Assembly: GCA_023101725.1 (NCBI GenBank)
Contig: JALJCO010003034.1
Span: 35,446-99,445 of the forward strand
Direction of reading: 5' to 3'
Source: Atherinomorus stipes
Lineage: Eukaryota > Chordata > Actinopteri > Atheriniformes > Atherinidae
DNA length: 64,000 bases
The notes under the pieces: generated by a model
Seen by the model: only the letters and a program-made list of their open reading frames with translations
Database searches by the model: none
Told to the model about the DNA's origin: nothing
Position numbers and translations under genes: made by a program
Part shown: one piece after another, positions 48,950 to 59,600 of the stretch
How the letters are laid out: each line of letters begins with the position of its first letter
Position numbering within the stretch: position 1 is the stretch's first letter

Positions 48950-49636
48950 TAGGATTGCACAATATAATCGGCCCACTATCGGTATATATCGGCCTTAAAA
49001 CTGAGTATTGGGTATCAGCCACCCCACCGATACTTAACTGATATTTAACCGATCAGCCTGTTGTTTCGAAAGTCTAAAAAAAAAAAAGACTTATTAAAAA
49101 ACGTATTTTTTATAGACTATAAAATTTTCAAAAGACTAGGGGTGGGACAAAATATCGATACACTGAAATATCACTTTTTTATGCTACTTTTATGCTAATT
49201 GTGAAACATATTCTGATATTATATTGACAGTTAAAATTGCGGTATCGATCTATTTTACTAATGAAATCCTGCAATATTTCATCATGCTGTTACAAATTCA
49301 CAAAAAATTTCGTAATCTTGTCAAATCTCACGAAATATCGTGAGATTTTGTAACAGGACAATAAAATCTCACAAGATTTTGTAAGTAAAATAGGTCGATA
49401 ACCCATTTTTAAATATCGATTAGATATTGGCATTTGAAAATATTGTGATATTTCAGGCTATTAAAACTTTTTTCCACCCATCCAAAGTGTCGGAAATGGA
49501 TAACAAAACTGCTATTTGCAATGACTGCTTATTTTTTTCAGTTTTAATATCGGTATCGATATCGGTTATTGGCCACATGAGTTTTAAAATATTGGCAAGT
49601 GGGATATCGGCCAAAATTCCAATATTGTGCATCCCT
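48950..49636 (+). mobile_element. CGATATT-rich hAT MITE, copy b
   Basis: The ends are TAGGATTGCACAATATAATC and the inverse of TAGGGATGCACAATATTGGA. The perfect 8-bp duplication GTGTAAAC lies at 48942-48949 and 49637-49644. It includes the inner TAGGGGTGGG segment from about 49137. The duplication fixes the family as hAT. Confidence 0.93.
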
Positions 49637-49644
49637 AGTGTAAA

Positions 49645-50189
49645 CATTAATAAACAGGATCTGATATGAGAAATAATGGTATTGGGGTATGACTGTGGGC
49701 TTTTACTTTATGATATGAATGCGGGAATACAGATTTTATAAAAACAAGAAAAAGAATACAAAAAAAGAATACAGAGGACTGCTACATGTCTTTGAAAAAA
49801 TGCATACTCATTTGTATAACCATCACTCCCATTTAAAGTCTATTTTAGCTTTCACCAAACTTATTCATAACTATTTTTCACTGTAACATAGGTTTTAGTA
49901 ATTTAAAGGGGAGGGCATCAACAGCAGAAAAGGATGACAATAGGCTCAGTTTAATATGCACACAGATGGAGCCGTCTTTCTGTCCTCTGCATTCTTTTCA
50001 TGCATATTTCATTTTGTTTTCAGAGAGCTGGTGGATGCATCCCCAAACACAGCAAATAGAGCAGTACCATCACGGAGGGCAGCTCACATGCGACCAGTAA
50101 AAGAAGCTGTAATGTATTTAATGCCGCACGGGCCACCGATATCGAGTGCTACTTCTGTTTATGTCTGTTTCTATTCATCCATCTATTTC
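49645..50189. other. No gene or repeat recognised
   Basis: The frame at 49956-50312 runs into the next repeat and is not a credible gene. Confidence 0.3.
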
Positions 50190-50450
50190 CTCTGCTTATT
50201 CCAGTGCAGGGTGGTCGGGAGCTGGAGCCTGTCCCAAGCTGCTACTGGGCAAGAGGCCGTACACCCTGGACGGGTTGCCAATCAACTACAGAGCCCACAA
50301 GTGACCAGTTAACCTAACATCATGTCTTTGGATGGTGGGAGGAAGCTGGAACGTAACCCACGCTTACACAAGGAGAACATGCAACATCCAACTGGAGGGC
50401 TTGGTTCCACACCCTCCTCCCCAGGCGAGGCCTTGCTGTGAGGCATCAGT
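50190..50450 (+). repeat. Widespread vertebrate interspersed repeat
   Basis: It holds GGAGCCTGTCCCAAGCTGCT, GTACACCCTGGACGGGTTGC and CATGTCTTTGGATGGTGGGA, the recognisable words of a very common fish repeat. I think it is LINE-2-like but am not certain. Open frames here are artefacts. Confidence 0.65.
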
Positions 50451-50744
50451 GCAGCCCTGTCTCTCTAAAAATGTGCATTATCATGATTTCTTTCACCGCT
50501 GCCATGTTTGCTGAATATTGCTTTTGAAACTGACACTGAAACTTAGAAGTGAGCTGAAGTGTAACTACCTTGTGGTTCCAGCCTATTTTCCCTGAGGTAC
50601 CCCTTCATGCAACCCCCCCCCCCCCATGCTGAAACCACTAAATTCAGCTAACTCATCACATGAGGTACCATTTATTGTATTTTTATGTTTAAATATACAA
50701 ATTAGGTGTTATATAGCCAACAATGCGCTAATTTGCATACCTTT

Positions 50745-51494
50745 TAAGGATGCACAATATTGGAATTTTGGCCGATATCTGAAATGCCGATATTTTAAAA
50801 CTCATGTTGCCGATAACCGATATTAATACTGATATTAAAGCTGAAAAAAATGAGCAGTCATTGCAAAAAGCAGTTTTGTTATCTGACACTTTAAAAAATA
50901 GGGGTGGCGTAAATATCAATACACTGAAATATCGCAATATTTATAAAAATGGTGTCTAAAAACGTGGCATCAATCTATTTCACTTACAAAATCTCACAAC
51001 ATTTCATCGTTCTGTTACAGAATCTCATGATATTCCTAAATTCTCGCAAGATTTTGTAACAGAACGATGAAACAGCCTGAGATTTTTGTGACTAAAATAG
51101 ATGGATACCACGTTTTTAGATGTCAATATGATATCAGCATATGAAAATATTGCGAACTTTTTTTAAATTCTCATGAGATTTCATTACAGAAAGATGAAAT
51201 ATTGCAAGAGGTCGTTAGTAAAATAGATCGATACCACGTTTTTAAATGTCAACATGATATCAGCATATGAAAATATCACGATGTTTCAGTGTATCGATAT
51301 TTTTCCCACCCAGTCTTTTGAAGTTTTAAAGTCTGTAAAAAAAAGTTTTGAAGAAAAAAGATGTGTGTTTTTTAGACTTAAGAAACAGCGGCCTGATAGG
51401 TTAAATATCGGTGGGGTGGCCGATGTCTGATACTCAGTTTTAAGGCCGATATGGGCCGATACCGATAGGGGGCTGATTATATTGTGCATCCCTA
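50745..51494 (-). mobile_element. CGATATT-rich hAT MITE, copy c
   Basis: This is an inverted copy of the 48950 family. It begins TAAGGATGCACAATATTGGA and ends ATTGTGCATCCCTA. The inner CCCACCC and TAGGGGTGG marks are present. No matching 8-bp duplication was seen, so the flanks have diverged. Confidence 0.8.
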
Positions 51495-51604
51495 TTAAAT
51501 ATACAAAATATGAGAAACAATTGTAGAAAATAACACTTCTCCGAAGTTTGGGGTGGAATCTATTATTGTATGTTTTGATAACTCAATTCGTAATTTAGCG
51601 TAAA

Positions 51605-52540
51605 TGTGGCCGATAAATACCGATATTAAAGCTGAAAAAAATAAGCAGTCATTGCAAATAGCAGTTTTGTTATCCGTTTCTGACACTTTGATAAATATGG
51701 GTGGGAAAAAATATCGATACACTGAAATATTGTGATATTTTCATATGCCGATTAGGGCTGGACGATTATGGAAAAAATCATAATCACGATTATTTTGACT
51801 GATATTGAAATCACGATTAATATACACGATTATTCATTGATTTTATAAAAAGTGTCTATTGAACCACATAACTCAACTTGAAATATGACTTTTTAAAAAA
51901 TTAAACTGAAAATAAATTAGAAACAAGTAAAGGAGTAAGATAAGAATACTATTCAATATAATAATAGTAATAAAAAATGAATACTAAGTCTACATACATT
52001 CTGTTCTATACTCCCTGCAGTTTGCTTCCTATAATTCCATCAATCTGTTCACTTCAGGATTAATTGTTTTTCTTCGATTACAATGTTTTTGTGATTGTGA
52101 AAAGGCAAATTTGAAATGACGATTAAAATTCGATTATATGTCCAGCCCTAATGCCGATATCAAATCGATATTCAAAAATGCGGTATCAATCTATTTTACT
52201 TCCAAAATCTCACGAGATTTCAACATTCTGTTACAAAACCTCAGGATATTTCATGAATTCTCGCGAGATTTCGTAACGGAATGAGAATGTCAATATGTCA
52301 GCATATGAAAATATGACATTTGTCATATTTATGACATATATGACATTTGAGATTTCATGACAGAATGATGAAATATCGCAAGATTTCATTAGTAAAATAG
52401 ATGCTGCGATTTTAAATGTTAATATGATATCAGAATATGAAAATATAGTGATATTTCAATGTATTGATATTTTTTCCCACCCCTAGTCTTTATAAGTTTT
52501 AAAGCCTGTAAAAAATACGTTTTTGAAGAAGTTTGTGTGT
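51605..52540 (-). mobile_element. CGATATT-rich hAT MITE, copy d (split)
   Basis: The left part shares GGCCGATAAATACCGATATT and ATAAGCAGTCATTGCAAATA. The right part ends with TTTTTTCCCACCCCTAGTCT. A hAT element interrupts it at 51753. The outer termini are partly missing. Confidence 0.7.
51753..52150. mobile_element. hAT MITE nested in copy d
   Basis: The ends are TAGGGCTGGACGATTATGG and the inverse of TAGGGCTGGACATATAATCG. The perfect 8-bp duplication ATGCCGAT (51745-51752, 52151-52158) is made of host-repeat sequence, so the insertion order is certain. Confidence 0.96.
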
Positions 52541-54518
52541 CCTGTGCGTTCACAATGCACGCTTTTGTAGCACAGCTGCTGCTACCCAGACAACAACAAC
52601 ACAATTTGCAAAACTCTGAACTCACGGGACAATAGTACTCATTCATTCATTCTACTTAAAGTATTTGTGAAAATCAAGGAGTTTTACTGCAGATGTCTAA
52701 TATAGAGGCTGCCCCGTATCTGCACCAAAGGGCGACTCAACATAATATCTTCTGTAGGACTCAAAGTGATGCAGAAACTTTACCGGTGAGTAAATGCACG
52801 TAGAAACTCCTAGAAAAAAGGTCCAGGTTGAAAAAATAGAAACTCGTCCTTTAGCCAGCCCTGTGAAAAGCCATTGATAACATTATTCACTGCAGAGACA
52901 TTAGTTATTCTGATCATCTTTTAGCTGACCTGATCGTTGAAGGAAAACTGTGAATGAATCCTCACCCGCACAAAAACCTCATAAGTCGGTTTCATTCACA
53001 ATCCGATCCTTTTGAAAGCGCAGCCTCGATCCTTTAGAAGCTCTCATCTATTCATCGGTGAACAATATTCTATTAAACCCATTTAATTTCACCAGAAGCC
53101 AGTTTCATCAATAAAACATAAACTCCTGGATGAATAGTCCCCGAGCAAAAATGTAAAGAGATTACCCTCCAGAGGTGGTCTTTGCCATTCCCTGTTAAAT
53201 ATGACTGGCATTTTCTTTTCTCTGCTTCTTGTTGTTTGGAGCTTCAAGCAGGGCACTTCTAAAATTTCTCTGAAGATAAAGCAATTTAAAAAGTAATGAT
53301 TTACCTCTTGTGCCTCCAGGACTTCAGGTGTGTTGTTATTCAGGTCTTAATGCAGTGTTTAATCTCAATTTAAAACCAATTTAATGGTAATTAGTCATTC
53401 TGCACTCCTGGCCTCAGCAACGTAAGAGTGAAAGTCTATTGATGAGCAGGACGGCTGAAAATGAATGATGCTGATTTATTAATCCGAGTATGTTTTATCA
53501 TGTGCTTCTGTGGTAATGATCTTAGATGGTTTCCAGTTTTACTTCAGCTTTTACTGGTCAAACAAACAGTTTACTGCATATGCCTCAGATCGTTTGCACT
53601 CTGTAAAATCTAACAAGAGTAAACCAATCATCTTGCCTTGTTGTCATTCTTTTCAGCACAGTCTCAACAGTGTGATTTTTCTTTTCATTTTGACACACTG
53701 TATTAACACAACTGGCCTAAAAAACAACCCCCCCCCCCCCCCCCCCCCCCAAAAAACCCATAAAATCCAAGTAGAAAAAAGTTAGATCTTTCATTGTGAA
53801 AAGCAAATATAAGCAAATATATATATTATGTTAATATAGGAAGTTGATTTTGAAATATTTTGCAAAAATATGGCTATCGAAAGAGATATATAACATTATT
53901 TACATCAAAATGATGCCACAGAGATGATTTGTTCCAGTCCAAAAATCAGTTCCTGTCCATCAGAAGACAGAGAGGACATTCCAGGTCTGATATTTCCAGG
54001 GTTTTAGTCCTCCTGTCCACCAGGGGGCAGCCATTCAATCTGGTTTTGGTGAATTTTGGTGACTTCGGCCACCTCCCCTCTTCCTCAGCAACCAAATGCA
54101 TCATGTAACGTAATTTTCTGATTGGTTGAAGGCTTTTTTGACACGTTTTCTTGCTTGTGAGAACTTTCCGTACAATCTGCTGTTTTTACCATTTTTTCTT
54201 CACCAAACACGTATTAAAAGTGACGGCTATTCTGCCCTTAATGGAATCTGATGCAGCTAGTATACGTTTGGATGTTTATCTGAAACACTGTGAAACTGAA
54301 ATACAAATAAACAAATGTACATTAATAAACTTTAATGAGTTGCATTCTAATTTACACAGGAGCAAATATTATTTTATGTCAATGAAAATACTATAATAAT
54401 GAATTTCCTCATCAGTTACACACACACACACGACTCAAGATTAGCATAACTGCAAACTTAACATAGAAAATCCCATAGACGGGCTAACGCGATTTTGCCA
54501 CCATTTTCAAAGGTTTAA
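52541..54518. other. Left flank of the Kolobok-like element
   Basis: 52735-52850 is an inverted copy of the CTGGACCTTATTTCTAGGAG family. A run of more than 20 C lies at 53730-53750. No gene was recognised. The flank ends with the TTAA at 54515-54518. Confidence 0.5.
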
Positions 54519-54538
54519 AGAGGCAAAACGGAGTTTTC
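54519..54538. repeat. Left terminal inverted repeat and TTAA site
   Basis: AGAGGCAAAACGGAGTTTTC follows TTAA. It pairs with the right end at 62559-62578. It probably marks the transposase binding and cleavage site. Confidence 0.75.
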
Positions 54539-54671
54539 TAATGATACTGCCACCTGTGGCCAAAACACAGAACTACAACAGTCTTCTGCTCGTTCTCGTA
54601 GCGCGCGCTCGTACGAGCACACTTCAGAACAGAATAATTTGCAACGAAGAAGACCTTGATTCACGAGAACG

Positions 54672-56456
54672 ATGTCCACAGAGGTAAGAAAATTAATTTA
54701 CTAATTTATTGTTTGAAAAACTAGGTTGTCCACAATATACTTGACACAAAAGAAAATTAACTCAGGTGGCCTTGGATTAAAAGAATAGACAATCAGTGTT
54801 AGTATCTTTTATAAGTCATAACGTAAACAGACAAGTTCTACCGTGTCACAAAAAGGTGCCTTTATCAAAAACGTCAAATCTTTGCTGCAGTAACACGGAA
54901 AATTAATTAGGCTACCGTTGTTAGTTGATCCCATGCCAGTAGAATTACCTGGATAACTCATTTCTAGTGAACATCGGCTAATCCAAATGTTTCATTTAGA
55001 CCCATTTTCACGGGCTTTTTGCCCATATGATTTATCGTTATATTTAGGAGCAGGGAAAGCAGGACCGCACACAAGATCGAGCTCCCATACTTTTTAATGT
55101 CACCAATTCGTGATGAGTGACGTTTCAGGCCACAGCCTTTCTACTTCTTATTCTTTTTCTCTCATTTGGTCCAGCAAAAACTCTATTTTGGGGTGGATGT
55201 GCACGACCCAGCTGTTTCTTATATTTATACATGTTCAAGTAATGTCTTATGACGTAACAGCTACACAGTGCATCACACTTCATTATCTTGTTTTGTGAGA
55301 TTTAGAAAACCCAAATGAAATGAAATGAAAAATACTTTATTTATCCCAGAAGGGAAATTCAGTAATGTAATAGGCTCATACTTTTTCCAAGTAACAGCTA
55401 GTTGAGCTTTACATGGCTTTGTGCAACACAATTAGGCAACATTACAAATAATTAGTGTTGCATAAAAACGTTTATATTTCTGAATAGTACTTTGACACAT
55501 CATTTATGCAACAAATTATGTATTTACCCAGATGTCATTCAAAATTCTAAAATGTGTCTAACTACCCTTCCTCCTTAGGACAGCTCAGAAGGAGTGGACT
55601 TTCCTGTGGAGGACAGCTCTGACGGGAGCAACAGCAATGACAGGGGTGCAGGAAGGAGGCAGTCGAGAGGGAGAGGAAGAGGCAGAGGTGATAGTAGAGG
55701 AAGAGGAAGAGGCAGAGGTGCAAGTAGAGGGAGTGGGAGAGGCAGAGGTGCAAGTAGAGGGAGAGGAAGGGGAAGAGGAGCCAGATTTATCAGTGAGGAG
55801 GACAGACAGAGGGTTGCTGAGCTACGTGCTGCCAGAAATGCTGAGATGCAGGTTGGTCATAATTATTAAAAAAATATCAAAACAATATACCCTGACATCA
55901 ACTTGTGTGGTCCAAACAATGATTGTGGTTGTCTTTTTAGTTACAAATACAACAGCTGTCTTTGGAGGAGAGGGATGAAATCCTTCAGCTGGTGGTAGGT
56001 CGTCTTCCTGGAGTTCTTCTTGACATCATGGAATTCCGACAGGCAACACCAGCACCAGAAATACCACATCAGGGTCAGCCAGCTTGGTGCACCTGCCACA
56101 ACTGCAAGTTGATGCCCACAGATGTGGAGAACAAATGCTGTCGACAGACTCCAACAAACTGCGTCAGCAGAAGTGCTCACATGGAGCTTTACTGTCTGGA
56201 TGAAGGCATCTTGCGCCTGGCACGCCAGACTTGGAATGACATCCTTTCCCTGCATGACAGCCAAGACCCTGGGATTGATAACAAGGAATATCGGTACTCT
56301 GCCTACCGTCAGTTCACCATCTGGCAGCATGGTCGTCTGGGTGCAGGGAATAGAATTGTCATTCCAAGCTGCTGTGTCTGGCGAATTCGAAACAAATTCC
56401 CTGACCCTTTTGGAGTCTATGTGGGATATACTGAAGCCCCATTCCGAGATAATTAA
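54672..56456 (+). CDS. Transposon-borne RG-rich protein with P2X7-type ballast domain
   Basis: There are three exons, 54672-54683, 55579-55851 and 55941-56456, all phase 0, with borders GAG|gtaag, ttag|GAC, CAG|gttgg and ttag|TTA. They give 266 residues with no internal stop. Residues 1-30 are acidic and Ser-rich. About 32-75 is an Arg-Gly tract of the RGG kind, usual in nucleic-acid-binding tails. 77-125 is helical. 144-262 is a Cys-rich domain with [11 protein letters not shown] (144-154), [16 protein letters not shown] (216-226), [14 protein letters not shown] (236-249) and VYVGY. This order and spacing are those of the intracellular C-terminal ballast of P2X7, a zinc- and GDP-binding module. 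The channel part is absent: there are no membrane segments. Its role in the element is unknown; nucleic acid or zinc binding is inferred. A polyadenylation signal AATAAA lies at 56470-56475. The 12-nt first exon is the least certain part. Confidence 0.82.
55312..55365 (-). repeat. LINE 3-prime tail in intron 1
   Basis: AAATGAAATGAAATGAAAAA then TACTTTATTTATCCCAGAAG and GGAAATT is the reverse complement of a common fish LINE tail. It sits in intron 1 of the plus gene and does not touch its exons. Confidence 0.5.
55594..55790 (+). repeat. Arg-Gly coding tandem repeat
   Basis: Within exon 2, AGAGGGAGAGGAAGAGGCAG-like units repeat with a period near 30 bp and encode [10 protein letters not shown] blocks. 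Antisense frames here are Leu/Ser-rich artefacts. Such a tract can change length by slippage. Confidence 0.8.
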
Positions 56457-56469
56457 AAAAAATATGTAT

Positions 56470-56506
56470 AATAAAAACAAGATTTCATTGTATTCAAAGA
56501 TTTATT
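56470..56506. promoter_or_regulatory. Face-to-face polyadenylation signals
   Basis: AATAAA on the plus strand at 56470-56475 serves the plus gene (another at 56543-56548). TTTATT at 56501-56506 is AATAAA for the minus gene, 107 bp past its stop. The two transcripts therefore end almost head to head. Confidence 0.6.
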
Positions 56507-56612
56507 GTAGATAATGTAAATAAGATTTGAGACATCGTTCATAATAAAAACATTTTTGATGAGAGCCACTCATCTTTTTATAGTACTTCTTTCAGGTTGC
56601 TGAAGACATGTC

Positions 56613-59600
56613 CTACAAAGACACAGACACAGAGCTTTGGTATAACATCCAAATTACACAACTTATTATGGAATTATGGTCAAGTGGCATAGCTACCTGT
56701 CCTCTGGCGACTTGTGCCTGGGCCAGTTCAGCTGTGGGTGGGGGCACAATTCCAGGGAGAAGACCAAGGGCCCGGGGATCATCTGGTCTTAGAGTCCTCC
56801 TCCTTGGGAGTCCGCCTGCTGAGTGGAGCCGATTCCCCAATATTTTGGCCTGCAGCTGAGGGATGTAACTGAAGGCTTTTTTGGTCTTCACTGTGTGGAC
56901 ACTGTAGCGCTGTGACTTCTTGCTATAAACCCTTTTTTGGCTGAAGAACACCACAGTCAACATAAGTTGCCATAATACACACATCCACCCATCCCCACAT
57001 AAAAAAAAGGATTCATTCAAAACAGTTACTTACGAAACTTGGCCTTTGCGGTTCACATACACTGGCCGGTGGTTGTGTTGGTTGTAGTCTAATGCTGCCA
57101 GAAGAGTCCGGGCTTCATAGACAGGTGGTGAAAATGAAAACCGTTTACTAGCGTACATGAGGATGTGGTTTTGGAATGATTCCAGCTTGGAAGTTGTCCT
57201 GAGGAATAAAATATAAAATTTTAAAAACTATATCTTCTGAAAGTGTCACAGTGCCACAAAAAAATAAGAGCCCCCCCCCAAAAAAGGAAAAAAAAAAAAA
57301 AAAGAATTCCACAATGAACCCAATGCAGGGAAACTTTGGAAAATTTTCTTTTTCTTACCGAAATGTTAAAAATTTCTCCAAGTCCTTCAGCCACCTTCTG
57401 TTTAGCACAATTTTGGACAGTGCTTCATGTGCAGGAGAACCAGGTTGAATGACCTCTTTACGCAAGGAATCCTGATCAAGAGGGCCATGCAGACATCTGC
57501 CAAGGGCCCACTCATGTTCTCCACAGACATGGTGCAGTAAACCTCGCCAGATGTTCTCCAAAAAAAAAAAAAAAAAAAAAAAGAAAGACAAAGAAAGAAA
57601 ATGAAACTGACTGAATTTGGAAAGCTATACAACTCTTAGTGAGGGATTGCACACATAACTGATAATGGTTTGAGTAAAAATCATACAAAACCAATAATTA
57701 CTGTGAACATTTATCTTTACCATACTAACCATGAACTCCTCCCGGTTACTTGCTTTCTGGCATGAGAACCAAAAGTGGTTAACTACATCCTTCATCCACA
57801 CAAGTATCTCCTTTAGGCCAGTCATGCATCCAGCCTATGAAAGGAAAAAAAAAAATGTTTAGAAGAAATTGTTCCACAACTGTATCTATAAATCAAATAA
57901 GGCTAATCAGTGGTCTCTCTTACAGCATGAAGTTTTTTTGTGAGGTTCTTTGCAGCATGCCACACATCCAAAGAATGTACTACTCCTCGGTCCTTATACC
58001 TCCCTCTTTCTGGATCTGGATAAAAACAACAGACCATTAAAAAGAAAAAAAAATTCTGCAAACAAATTTGATAAAACATAAATATATTCTTACGCATCAA
58101 GGAAGCAATCTGGACATGAGCATCGGTTACGATCTCTTTGATGTCAAGCTCACTCATAAGACTGTCAAAGGTTTTTATAAATGCAAACTTCTCCATGGCC
58201 ACACTCTTGCGATCTGTCTGCCGCTTGTCCACAGTGACAACACTGATGATGTCCATGGTATCTTGCTCCATAGTTGTATATGTGCAGTACTGTGCAGAGT
58301 GGCCTTTGGTGAAAAACAGAAACATGAGCGTACAGCTCTGTAAATAAGACAATTTTCGAAAGGCCTCTTAGTTTCATCCAGATCGAAATGTAAGAGCACA
58401 AACAAGCCACCAACTTCTGTGACTTACCAGGTGAGTCCATTCTTCCGTCAGCTGTAACACAAAAAGTAAAATGTAAATTATACATCGAATACTATATTTA
58501 TTTTGATTCTCACTGAATAGTTGTTCCTATACTGTCTGATACCAGTATGGGAAATGCCATCGATACTGCCAAAAATGCTGTTATCAGTATCAGCAAGTGC
58601 TGGGGGTCAGGAGTCTGATAACATGTAATTTACTAAAATGGGAATCTATTTACTGATTAGCTGTTAGCTCTGACAGTTCTTCTTCGCTGCTCCTAACTTT
58701 GCACTGTGCTGCTGGTTTTGAGGGGTGAGGAAGAACTGACACCTGACACCCGTTAGACAAGGAGCGAAAAGTAATCATGTTGGTGGTGTGGCAGTATCTC
58801 ACTCTGGATTCTCCCACCAGCTAGACAGCATTTATAAAAAAATGGCTTCACTCTGCTGTGTTCATTCATGATTTACAAGAGTTTAACTTGAGCCAGGCTT
58901 TACCACAATATTAATCATATCACAGCCGTGCAGGTATATATCTTTTATACTATAACATTGTGGTATAGGTACTTGGTATCGGTCAATACCCACAGCACAA
59001 GCATCGGAACAATTACTAAACAATACCATTTATCATCGTCAATATCCTGTAAATTATAAATATCACCCAATTATTATTCCAATAGCCGTTTCTTCATTCA
59101 GTACTTACCAAGGGCAACAACATTCTTTTTAGGACGTAAACGTTCAACAACGGCATTACTCTTCTCCTCCCAAAACTCCTTTATGGCATCTACACAGTAG
59201 GCATCCTGTATAGCGTAGAAGGTAGAGGCAGCCACCATTCCAATATTCATGAACTGGAAGAGGAGGGCAACCTTTGCATAGTTGTTTCCAGACAGAAGAA
59301 TGTTGGTGGCTAACATGAAGTCTCCTCCTTGCATGCCGTACTTCAGCGATGGCTGGCTGTTCCACACCCACAGTTTGTGCCCATGTGAGCAATGCTATAG
59401 GTGTGCCAGTAGGTGGAGGAAAAAAAAAAGTTTGTCCAAATTCTATAACATGTGAAATACTCTCATTATTATGGAGCACAAACTCACCCACTCTAAAATG
59501 ACTGCTGTTCCACGTGAATGCAAGCTGACTTGAAATGGTGGAATCCCATCACAATCCACACCTGTGCTCCCATCACTGTAGTGGCACTTTGTGATTGGCA

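Noticed and set aside
55562..55753. Minus-strand Leu/Ser-rich frame with signal-peptide look
   Set aside because: It is the antisense of the Arg-Gly repeat in the ballast gene exon 2.
55941..56456. Part of a true P2X7 receptor gene
   Set aside because: There is no channel exon or membrane segment on either side, and the first exons encode an acidic and Arg-Gly tail.
55941..56480. 179-codon minus-strand frame over the ballast exon
   Set aside because: It is a shadow of the plus-strand domain, which has the recognisable Cys and WRIR motifs and proper splice borders.
58165..58485. 106-codon minus frame spanning transposase exons 8-9
   Set aside because: It reads across introns in a different frame from the DSPG and TDAH motifs.
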